From assembly GCA_031254155.1 (NCBI GenBank), contig JAIRVA010000065.1, forward strand, positions 1 to 5,107: a stretch of DNA of 5,107 nucleotides. The letters run 5' to 3'. The translations under genes and the position numbers were made by a program. Positions 1-5,107 of this stretch are shown in pieces. Below the pieces are notes generated by a model that saw nothing but the letters and a program-made list of their open reading frames with translations, searched no databases and had not been told where the DNA came from. Within the stretch, counting starts at the first letter, position 1, and every line of letters starts with the position of its first letter. Source of the DNA: Propionibacteriaceae bacterium (GTDB taxonomy: Bacteria; Actinomycetota; Actinomycetes; Propionibacteriales; Propionibacteriaceae).

Positions 1-1
1 C

Positions 2-1285
2 ATCGACGCCTACACCCGCGGTGTGGTCGCCGAAGAACAGATGTCCGCCCTGCTGATGGCGGTCTTCCTCAACGGCCTCGACCGGGCCGAACTCAACCGC
101 TGGACCGACGCCATGCTCGCCTCGGGCGAGCGGCTGGACTTTTCCGGGCTGCCGCGGCCGACCGCCGACAAGCACTCGACCGGGGGGGTGGGTGACAAGA
201 TCACCTTGCCCCTGTCAGCGCTGGTGGCGAGCTTCGGCGTCGCCGTGCCCCAGCTCAGCGGGCGTGGTCTCGGCCACACCGGCGGTACGCTCGACAAGCT
301 GGAATCCATCCCCGGCTGGCGGGCAGCGCTCACCAACGACGAGATGACGGCGCAGTTGCGCGAGGTCGGCGCGGTCATCTGCCAGGCCGGGTCCGGGCTC
401 GCGCCGGCGGACCGGAAGTTGTACGCGCTGCGCGACGTCACGGGGACGGTGGCCTCGATCCCGCTCATCGCCTCGTCCATCATGAGCAAGAAGATCGCCG
501 AGGGCACCTCGGCGCTGATCCTCGACGTCAAGTGTGGCAGCGGGGCGTTCATGACCGATCTCGCCCGCGCGCGGGAGCTGGCCCACACGATGGTGGGGAT
601 CGGGGAGGACCACGGCGTCCACACCGTGGCGCTCTTGACTGACATGTCGACCCCGCTCGGTCTGACCGCGGGCAACGCGCTGGAGGTCCGGGAGTCGCTC
701 GAGGTACTCGCCGGCGGCGGGCCTAAGGACGTGGTCGATCTGACGCTGGCCCTGGCCCGCGAGATGCTGGACGGCGCCGCCTGGGCGGCCGAGACCCGCG
801 GGGTGGCTGGCGCCGGGATCGCCGCCCACAGCCCCGCAGCGGTCGCGCTGGCGGGTCGGCTGCGCGAAGCGGACCTCGCCGCGGCGCTGCGCGACGGCCG
901 GGCGATGGACACCTGGCGGCGGCTGATCACCGCCCAGGGCGGCGATCAGGCGGCTCCACTGGCCTGGGCGACCTGCACCGAGGACGTCGTCTGTGAACAG
1001 TCGGGGTACCTGGCGAGTCTGGATGCGCTCAAAGTCGGTGTGGCGGCGTGGCGTCTCGGCGCGGGCCGGGCCCGCCGCGAGGACGCCGTCCAGGCCGGGG
1101 CCGGTGTGGTGATGCACGCCAAGCCGGGCGACCCGGTCCGGGCCGGCCAGCCGCTCCTGACCTTGCACACGGACACCCCCGACGCGTTCGCCCGCGCCCG
1201 CGAGGCGCTCGCCGGGGCCTGGTCGGTGGCGGTGGCCCCGCTGGTTCCGGCTGGGGTGGTCCTTGACCGTGTGCCGGCGTATTAG
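2..1285 (+). CDS. deoA: Thymidine / pyrimidine-nucleoside phosphorylase, 5'-truncated
   Basis: This enzyme cleaves thymidine (and possibly deoxyuridine or uridine) with phosphate to the free base and (deoxy)ribose 1-phosphate in the cytosol. The reading frame is open from base 2, and by recalled alignment to E. coli DeoA about 25 N-terminal residues lie outside the window, so a GTG at 23 is internal rather than the start. About 427 codons are visible against roughly 430-440 for the family. The phosphate-binding KHSTGGVGD is at 170-196 and the family signature SGRGLGHTGGTLDKLE at 257-304. The pyrimidine-binding Arg (431-433), Ser (476-478) and Lys (488-490) match E. coli R171, S186 and K190. 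The C-terminal third (from about base 1030) has the usual PYNP domain with GAGR and a biotinyl-like KPGDPVRAGQPL stretch. It is the first visible gene of the row leading to deoC. The residue corresponding to Lys108 of Bacillus Pdp is Gln (251-253), so substrate range is uncertain. Confidence 0.95.
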   Translation: MDAYTRGVVAEEQMSALLMAVFLNGLDRAELNRWTDAMLASGERLDFSGLPRPTADKHSTGGVGDKITLPLSALVASFGVAVPQLSGRGLGHTGGTLDKLESIPGWRAALTNDEMTAQLREVGAVICQAGSGLAPADRKLYALRDVTGTVASIPLIASSIMSKKIAEGTSALILDVKCGSGAFMTDLARARELAHTMVGIGEDHGVHTVALLTDMSTPLGLTAGNALEVRESLEVLAGGGPKDVVDLTLALAREMLDGAAWAAETRGVAGAGIAAHSPAAVALAGRLREADLAAALRDGRAMDTWRRLITAQGGDQAAPLAWATCTEDVVCEQSGYLASLDALKVGVAAWRLGAGRARREDAVQAGAGVVMHAKPGDPVRAGQPLLTLHTDTPDAFARAREALAGAWSVAVAPLVPAGVVLDRVPAY

Positions 1286-1320
1286 GCTGGACGCAAGCGG
1301 GTGCAGTGCCCGTACTCACG

Positions 1321-1328
1321 AAGGAGGA
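1321..1328 (+). promoter_or_regulatory. Ribosome binding site of deoC
   Basis: AAGGAGGA lies three bases before the ATG at 1332; its GGAGG core is at 1323-1327. The frame is open upstream to base 1263, but no comparable site serves that extension, so this site decides the start. Confidence 0.85.
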
Positions 1329-1331
1329 CCC

Positions 1332-1979
1332 ATGAACCGTCGCGAACTCGCCCAGATGATCGACCACACCCTGCTCAAGCCCGAAGCCACCGCGGCCGAC
1401 GTGGCCCGCCTGGTGGACCAGGGTGTCGCCCTCGGGGTGTACTCCGTCTGCGTCAGTCCGTCCCTGCTACCCATCGATGCCCGCGGCCTCCACGTGGCCG
1501 TCGTGTGCGGCTTCCCGTCCGGCGCCCACGCACCCGAGACCAAGGCGGCGGAGGCGGCACTGGCCGTGGCCCGGGGCGCGGACGAGGTCGACATGGTGAT
1601 CAACCTCGGGCTGGCGAAGGCCGGCGACTGGGAGGGCGTCTACCTCGACATCGACACAGTCCGGCAGGCCGTGCCGGCGCCGACCGTGCTCAAGGTCATC
1701 ATCGAATCCGCTGTCCTGACCGACGAAGAGATCGTCCTGGCTTGTCAAGCCGCTAAGGCCGCCGGCGCGGACTTCGTCAAGACCTCGACCGGCTTCCATC
1801 CGGCGGGCGGTGCCACCACCCAGGCCGTCCGCCTGATGAAGGACACGGTGGGTCCCCAACTCCAGGTCAAGGCCAGCGGTGGCATCCGGACCCTCGAAGC
1901 GGCCGAGGCTATGATCGAAGCGGGGGCCACCCGCCTCGGCCTGTCCGGCACCGCCGCGATTCTTGACGAACTGGGGTAG
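1332..1979 (+). CDS. deoC: Deoxyribose-phosphate aldolase (class I)
   Basis: DeoC splits 2-deoxyribose 5-phosphate into glyceraldehyde 3-phosphate and acetaldehyde, feeding nucleoside sugars into glycolysis. The 215-residue protein is a complete TIM-barrel aldolase of the short bacterial type. The N-terminal IDHTLLKPEAT is at residues 10-20, then CGFPSG (59-64) and GADEVDMVIN (82-91, Asp87 equivalent to E. coli D102). LKVIIES is at 120-126, FVKTSTGF at 148-155 with Schiff-base Lys150, and VKASGGIR at 179-186 with the second active-site Lys180. The ATG at 1332 is chosen because a strong AAGGAGGA precedes it and the protein then begins as the family does; a frame extension to 1263 overlaps deoA and adds 23 unrelated residues. 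It starts 46 bases after deoA and ends 12 bases before the mutase, so the three genes are probably cotranscribed. No inducer-binding site is visible in these short gaps. Confidence 0.97.
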   Translation: MNRRELAQMIDHTLLKPEATAADVARLVDQGVALGVYSVCVSPSLLPIDARGLHVAVVCGFPSGAHAPETKAAEAALAVARGADEVDMVINLGLAKAGDWEGVYLDIDTVRQAVPAPTVLKVIIESAVLTDEEIVLACQAAKAAGADFVKTSTGFHPAGGATTQAVRLMKDTVGPQLQVKASGGIRTLEAAEAMIEAGATRLGLSGTAAILDELG

Positions 1980-1991
1980 GAAAGGGGAGGC

Positions 1992-3662
1992 ATGACCAAG
2001 CTGGGGGAGGCCGTCGCGGCCTGGATTGCCGACGATGTCGACGAGTCCTGCCAGGCGGAGCTCCGGGAGCTGATGGCGCGGGCGACGACCGATGCGGCCG
2101 CGCGGGGCGAGTTGGCGGACCGCTTCCGGACCCGCTTACAGTTCGGTACGGCGGGGTTGCGCGGCGTCATGGCCGCGGGACCCAACCGGATGAACCGGGC
2201 GGTCGTCATCCAGGCGGCGAAGGGGCTCATCGACTTCCTCAGCCACCGCGTCGAGCGGCCACGGGTTGTGATCGGCAACGACGCCCGGTACCACTCGCGG
2301 GAGTTCGCCCTGGACACCGCGGCGGTCATCACGGCCGCCGGTGGCGAGGCGCTCCTGTTGCCGGACCGGGTCCCGACCCCGCTCACGGCGTACGCCGTCC
2401 GGCACCTGGGCGCGGACGCCGGGGTCATGGTGACAGCCTCCCACAACCCGGCCCACGACAACGGCTACAAGGTCTACCTCGGCGGGCGCCTCGTCACCGA
2501 CCCCGAGCGGGGGGTCCAGATCGTCCCGCCGTACGACGCCGGTATCGCCGCCCTGATCGCCACCGCCGGCCCGGCCAACCAGGTACCCCGGGCCACGGGG
2601 TGGACCGACTGCGGCGACGAGGTCATGGAGTCCTACCTCGCGGCCATCGCCGCCGGGCCCCGGCCCGCGGGCCCCATCCGCATCGTCCACACCGCGATGC
2701 ACGGGGTGGGCAGCGCCCCGGCGCGGGCGGCCCTCGCGCGGGCCGGGTTCGACGATGTCATCAGTGTGGCCGCCCAGCAGGACCCCGACCCGGACTTCCC
2801 GACCGTGGCCTTCCCGAACCCCGAGGAACCGGGGGCCATCGACCGGGCCGTGGCCCTGGCCGTCGAGGTGGCCGCGGACGTCGTCATCGCCAACGACCCC
2901 GACGCCGACCGGTGCGCCGTCGCCGTCAATGACCCCCGGCAGGGCTGGCGGATGCTGCACGGTGACGAACTGGGCGCGATCCTGGGCGAGCACGTCGCCC
3001 AGGCGGGTGGCGACGGGGTGCTGGTCAATTCGGTCGTCTCGTCGCGACAGTTGGAGCGCATCGCCGCCGACTACGGCCGGCCGTACGTCACCACCCTGAC
3101 GGGGTTCAAGTGGATGGGCCGGGTGCCCGGGATGGCCTTCGCGTACGAGGAAGCCATCGGCTACTGTGTCCGTCCCGATCTGGTGCACGACAAGGACGGA
3201 CTCTCTACCGCGGTCGCGGTCGCCCGGCTGACGGCGCGGCTGAAGAGCGAGGGGCAGGGCATCATGGATCTGCTCGACGAACTGGCGCGCCGCCACGGCC
3301 TCTACCTCTCGGCCCAGCTGGCCGCGCGGTTCACGGACCTTGCCCAGATCCCCCGGGTCATGGCGGGGCTGCACGCCCACCCGCTGACAACCCTGGCCGG
3401 GGCGGCGGTGACCGGTGTCGTCGATCTCACCACGGGTTGGCACGGCTTGCCGCCGACCGACGGGGTCCTGCTGACCACCGACCGGGGTGACCGCGTGGTT
3501 GTCCGCCCCTCCGGGACGGAACCCAAGGTGAAATGCTACCTGGAGGTCCGGGAACCGGTCGGGACGGCGGCCAGCTTCGAAGACCTGACCCAGGCCCGGG
3601 CGGCGGCCGGGACCCGGCTCGCCGCCATCAAGACCGACCTGAACGCGGCCTTGTTCGGGTGA
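1992..3662 (+). CDS. PGM2-type phospho-sugar mutase, probable phosphopentomutase
   Basis: This 556-residue protein is a complete alpha-D-phosphohexomutase. It carries FGTAGLRG (51-58), catalytic-serine loop TASHNP (148-153, phosphorylated Ser150), metal-binding DPDADR (302-307), GFKWMG (371-376), sugar-binding EEAIGY (386-391), HDKDG (399-403) and phosphate-binding RPSGTEPK (505-512). The GFKWM, EEAIGY and DKDG wording resembles vertebrate PGM2, a phosphopentomutase, and M. tuberculosis PmmB, more than glucose- or mannose-specific mutases. Such proteins are often labelled phosphomannomutase. Next to deoA, deoC and deoD the most useful reaction is (deoxy)ribose 1-phosphate to 5-phosphate, normally done by the unrelated DeoB; this role is inferred. 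It follows deoC by 12 bases. The leader AAAGGGGAGG is purine-rich, but the GGAGG sits only one base from the ATG, so AAGGGG (1982-1987) is probably the effective ribosome site. Glucose-1,6-bisphosphate synthase or phosphoglucomutase activity remains possible. Confidence 0.92.
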   Translation: MTKLGEAVAAWIADDVDESCQAELRELMARATTDAAARGELADRFRTRLQFGTAGLRGVMAAGPNRMNRAVVIQAAKGLIDFLSHRVERPRVVIGNDARYHSREFALDTAAVITAAGGEALLLPDRVPTPLTAYAVRHLGADAGVMVTASHNPAHDNGYKVYLGGRLVTDPERGVQIVPPYDAGIAALIATAGPANQVPRATGWTDCGDEVMESYLAAIAAGPRPAGPIRIVHTAMHGVGSAPARAALARAGFDDVISVAAQQDPDPDFPTVAFPNPEEPGAIDRAVALAVEVAADVVIANDPDADRCAVAVNDPRQGWRMLHGDELGAILGEHVAQAGGDGVLVNSVVSSRQLERIAADYGRPYVTTLTGFKWMGRVPGMAFAYEEAIGYCVRPDLVHDKDGLSTAVAVARLTARLKSEGQGIMDLLDELARRHGLYLSAQLAARFTDLAQIPRVMAGLHAHPLTTLAGAAVTGVVDLTTGWHGLPPTDGVLLTTDRGDRVVVRPSGTEPKVKCYLEVREPVGTAASFEDLTQARAAAGTRLAAIKTDLNAALFG

Positions 3663-3670
3663 ACGGGCTC

Positions 3671-4396
3671 TCAGGCGAAAGCGGCCGCGACAGCGAGTGT
3701 CAGTGCGTCCTGGAAGTGGGTCTCCCGCTCGGCGGCGGTCATGTTCGTACCCTCGGTGGTGAGGTGGTCGGAGACGGTGAAGACGCCCAGCGCGCCCTTG
3801 CCGTGCTCGGCGGCTACGCCGTAGAGCGCCGCAGCCTCCATCTCGACGCAGAGGACGCCGTACGCGGCGAGCGCCTCCACCTGGCCCGGGACCTTGAAAT
3901 AGAAGTGGTCTTCGGAGATGACCGTACCGGCGTGGACACGCAGACCCGCCCCGGCGGCCTGCATCGCGGCGGCGGCCATGGTGAAGTCCGCCACCGCGGA
4001 AAAGTGCGTGCCCGGAATGCGCAACTCGTTCATCGAGGAGGTCGTGTGGGCACCCACGCCGACGACCACGTCGCCGACCGCGACGGCCGGGGCGATGCCG
4101 CCCGCCGTACCGACGCGGATGATGCGCTCCACGCCGTACCACCGGAACAACTCGGTGGCGTAGATCGTGATGCTCGGCATGCCCATCCCCGACGCCATGA
4201 CGGACAGCGGGCGGCCCAGGTGGGGGCCGTCACCGGCGTACGTCCCCGTGAAACCCAGGATGCCGCGGACATCGGTCACGAGGCGGGGCGAGTCGAGGAT
4301 CAGGCGGGCCATGCGTTCGGCGCGCTTGGGGTCGCCGGGCATGAGGACGGCGGGGGCGAAATCGCCGGGTTCGGCGGTGATGTGGGGCGTGGCCAT
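3671..4396 (-). CDS. deoD: Purine-nucleoside phosphorylase, DeoD (hexameric) type
   Basis: DeoD cleaves purine (deoxy)nucleosides with phosphate to the base and (deoxy)ribose 1-phosphate. The 241-residue product opens MATPHITAEPGDFA, almost as in E. coli DeoD. It shows GDPKRA (21-26, phosphate-binding Arg25), VRGILGFTGTY (43-53, Arg44 reaching the neighbouring subunit), GMGMPSITIY (70-79), IIRVGTAGG (92-100), VEMEAA (184-189) and TVSDH (207-211) with catalytic Asp210. AAER at 221-224 gives the paired Arg224. A short insert GDGPHLG near residue 55 lengthens one loop relative to E. coli. The frame is open to 4525, but the ATG at 4396 has a GAAGGAGA site and matches the family N terminus. It converges on the phosphomutase gene with 8 bases between stops. 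This is the E. coli-like hexameric type, not the trimeric type found in mycobacteria. Confidence 0.97.
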   Translation of the reverse strand: MATPHITAEPGDFAPAVLMPGDPKRAERMARLILDSPRLVTDVRGILGFTGTYAGDGPHLGRPLSVMASGMGMPSITIYATELFRWYGVERIIRVGTAGGIAPAVAVGDVVVGVGAHTTSSMNELRIPGTHFSAVADFTMAAAAMQAAGAGLRVHAGTVISEDHFYFKVPGQVEALAAYGVLCVEMEAAALYGVAAEHGKGALGVFTVSDHLTTEGTNMTAAERETHFQDALTLAVAAAFA

Positions 4397-4400
4397 GGGG

Positions 4401-4408
4401 TCTCCTTC
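4401..4408 (-). promoter_or_regulatory. Ribosome binding site of deoD
   Basis: On the - strand this reads GAAGGAGA, with AGGAG ending five bases before the ATG at 4396. It supports the short start over the 43-residue N-terminal extension that would run back through the palindrome. Confidence 0.85.
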
Positions 4409-4446
4409 GATGAGTTGTCGGGGTGGTACGAGCCTAGGGAAACGAT

Positions 4447-4477
4447 GATCTACCATGTGCCGCCATCCGAACGTCAA
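4447..4477 (-). promoter_or_regulatory. Possible deoD promoter inside the palindrome arm
   Basis: On the - strand a good -35 box TTGACG (4477-4472) is followed after 19 bases by TAGATC (4452-4447), a weak -10. The spacing is slightly long and the final T of the -10 is missing. It points at deoD, whose ATG is about 50 bases further on, and starts 11 bases after the core dyad. The mirror position in the other arm reads CTGACG and TAAATC, so the better -35 is on the deoD side. Confidence 0.35.
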
Positions 4478-4488
4478 GACGGGCGATC

Positions 4489-4546
4489 TACGCTTACGAC
4501 ATGTTGCGGTGGACGTCCAGTCCACTTACAACATGTCGTAAGCGTA
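4489..4546. promoter_or_regulatory. Core 18-base perfect dyad, hairpin or operator pair
   Basis: TACGCTTACGACATGTTG (4489-4506) and its exact reverse complement (4529-4546) enclose 22 bases. Within those, GTGGAC (4509-4514) and GTCCAC (4520-4525) form a second stem with a 5-base loop. The same DNA also holds two direct copies of CTTACRACATGTYG, at 4493-4506 and 4525-4538, the second being a near-perfect palindrome to 4542. The core is clearly poorer in GC than the surrounding genes. There is no T-run after it on either strand, so it is not a textbook rho-independent terminator. It could be a regulator-binding region, a hairpin terminator lacking a U-tract, or simply the centre of the larger element. 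Confidence 0.6.
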
Positions 4547-4597
4547 TCTCATCCCGCCTGACGCCCGGCTGGCAACACAGCGTAAATCATCGGTTCC

Positions 4598-5107
4598 CTA
4601 GCGCGTCAGGCGGATCTTCTCGCCCGCCCGGGGTACGACGGCGATGAGCCCCAGTTCCCGGGTGATGCGCTCCGCGAGGGCCGGTGCGCCATCCTCGCCG
4701 TGGACGCAGAACACCGTGTCGGGCCGGGGTGTGAGCGCGCGCAGCCAGTCGATGAGGTCGGAGGCGTCGGCGTGGACGGAGAAGCCGTCGTCCATCAGCA
4801 CCTCGGCCCGGACCGGGACGTACCGCCCGTACATCTTGACCTGGGTGGCGCCGTCCAGCAGTTGCCGCCCGCGGGTACCGTGCGCCTGGTAGCCGGTGAA
4901 CACGACCGTGTTGCGCGCGTCGGGCAGCATGTGCTCGAGGTGGTGGACAACCCGGCCAGCGGTCGCCATGCCCGACGAAGCGATGATGATGGACGGCTGC
5001 GCGGGGCGATTGAGCGCGATGGACTCCTCGGTCGTCGTGACCTCGTGGACGCCCCCCAGGCCGGCGAAGTCTTCGTCTTTCACGTCGTCGCGCAACTCGT
5101 CCCGCTG
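4598..5107 (-). CDS. Metallo-beta-lactamase / beta-CASP RNase-like protein, C-terminal part
   Basis: Only the last 169 codons are visible; the frame is open to the window edge, so the gene continues upstream and its HxHxDH metal-binding half is outside. The visible part has IIIASSGMATAGR at about 5070, then NTVVFTGYQAHGTRGR. GFSVHAD follows, with the beta-CASP motif B His codon at 4772-4774, then VFCVHGE with motif C His at 4700-4702. The layout matches the beta-CASP plus RMMBL (RNA-specificity) C terminus of bacterial enzymes such as T. thermophilus TTHA0252, an RNase, and more distantly CPSF-73 and RNase J. A role in RNA cleavage is inferred; the substrate is unknown. A TTG at 5095 is not a convincing start because homology extends across it. 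The stop TAG is part of the CTAG at the edge of the palindrome. It lies 201 bases before deoD on the same strand. Confidence 0.88.
   Translation of the reverse strand, partial: QRDELRDDVKDEDFAGLGGVHEVTTTEESIALNRPAQPSIIIASSGMATAGRVVHHLEHMLPDARNTVVFTGYQAHGTRGRQLLDGATQVKMYGRYVPVRAEVLMDDGFSVHADASDLIDWLRALTPRPDTVFCVHGEDGAPALAERITRELGLIAVVPRAGEKIRLTR

Larger units (their letters stand above)
4434..4601. repeat. 168-base imperfect palindrome, MITE-like or structured-RNA element
   Basis: Arms 4434-4506 and 4529-4601 are reverse complements around a centre at 4517.5, matching at 56 of 73 positions. The outer 20 bases match at 18 (CTAGGGAAACGATGATCTAC against CTAGGGAACCGATGATTTAC), the middle 35 at 20, and the inner 18 perfectly. 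A 22-base loop contains a further 6-base stem. Both ends are CTAG, which is self-complementary and could be a 4-base target duplication around a 160-base element with GGGAA termini. The element fills nearly the whole gap between the beta-CASP gene and deoD, and the right CTAG supplies the TAG stop of the former. It has no room for a transposase. Non-autonomous insertion, a conserved long hairpin RNA and a strong 3'-end structure are all possible. Confidence 0.75.

Noticed and set aside
1263..1288. TTGACC followed by TAGGCT at the end of deoA, as a promoter for deoC
   Set aside because: The boxes are individually good but only 14 bases apart, well short of the usual 16-19, and the -35 lies in coding sequence.
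1263..1331. N-terminal extension of deoC
   Set aside because: It overlaps deoA, adds 23 residues unlike the family, and the strong AAGGAGGA serves the ATG at 1332.
2136..4142. 668-codon open frame on the - strand across the mutase and deoD
   Set aside because: It lies antisense to the mutase and out of frame within deoD, with Arg/Gly/Pro-rich low-complexity translation typical of high-GC shadow frames.
4397..4525. N-terminal extension of deoD
   Set aside because: The extra 43 residues come from the palindrome region and DeoD proteins begin at MATPH.
4489..4546. Standard rho-independent terminator
   Set aside because: The stem is long, but no T-run follows on either strand.
3533..4561. 342-codon open frame on the + strand opposite deoD
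   Set aside because: It is antisense to a clearly recognised gene, has no family motifs, and runs through the palindrome.
1..5107. CRISPR array, tRNA or rRNA genes
   Set aside because: No regularly spaced repeats and no cloverleaf or rRNA-like stretch were seen.

Overview
The window reads as chromosomal DNA from a high-GC bacterium. By eye well over two thirds of bases are G or C, third codon positions are strongly GC-biased, and several genes have strong GAAGGAG-type ribosome binding sites. Together with the protein families this fits an actinomycete (Actinomycetota). I cannot name a genus from the sequence alone.

Bases 2-3662 hold three genes on the + strand in a tight row. They are a 5'-truncated pyrimidine/thymidine phosphorylase (deoA), deoxyribose-phosphate aldolase (deoC), and a PGM2-type alpha-D-phosphohexomutase. 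The mutase sits where a phosphopentomutase is needed, and no classical DeoB is visible. Facing them on the - strand is an E. coli-type (DeoD) purine nucleoside phosphorylase at 3671-4396, with only 8 bases between the converging stop codons. Together these four genes form a nearly complete nucleoside salvage route: the two phosphorylases release (deoxy)ribose 1-phosphate, the mutase converts it to the 5-phosphate, and DeoC splits deoxyribose 5-phosphate into glyceraldehyde 3-phosphate and acetaldehyde.

Upstream of deoD on the same strand is the C-terminal part of a metallo-beta-lactamase/beta-CASP hydrolase of the RNA-processing type (4598-5107, running off the window edge).

The most unusual part is the 201-base gap between that gene and deoD. 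It is filled almost exactly by a 168-base imperfect palindrome (4434-4601). Its two 73-base arms match at 56 positions: outer ends 18/20, middle 20/35, inner core a perfect 18/18. The ends are the self-complementary tetramer CTAG, which could be a target-site duplication, and one copy supplies the TAG stop of the beta-CASP gene. This looks like a non-autonomous MITE-like insertion or a long structured-RNA element. If it was inserted, the two genes would have been only 37 bases apart beforehand and probably cotranscribed. A promoter-like TTGACG box lies in the arm next to deoD. The palindrome assignment is direct from the sequence; its origin and role are inference.
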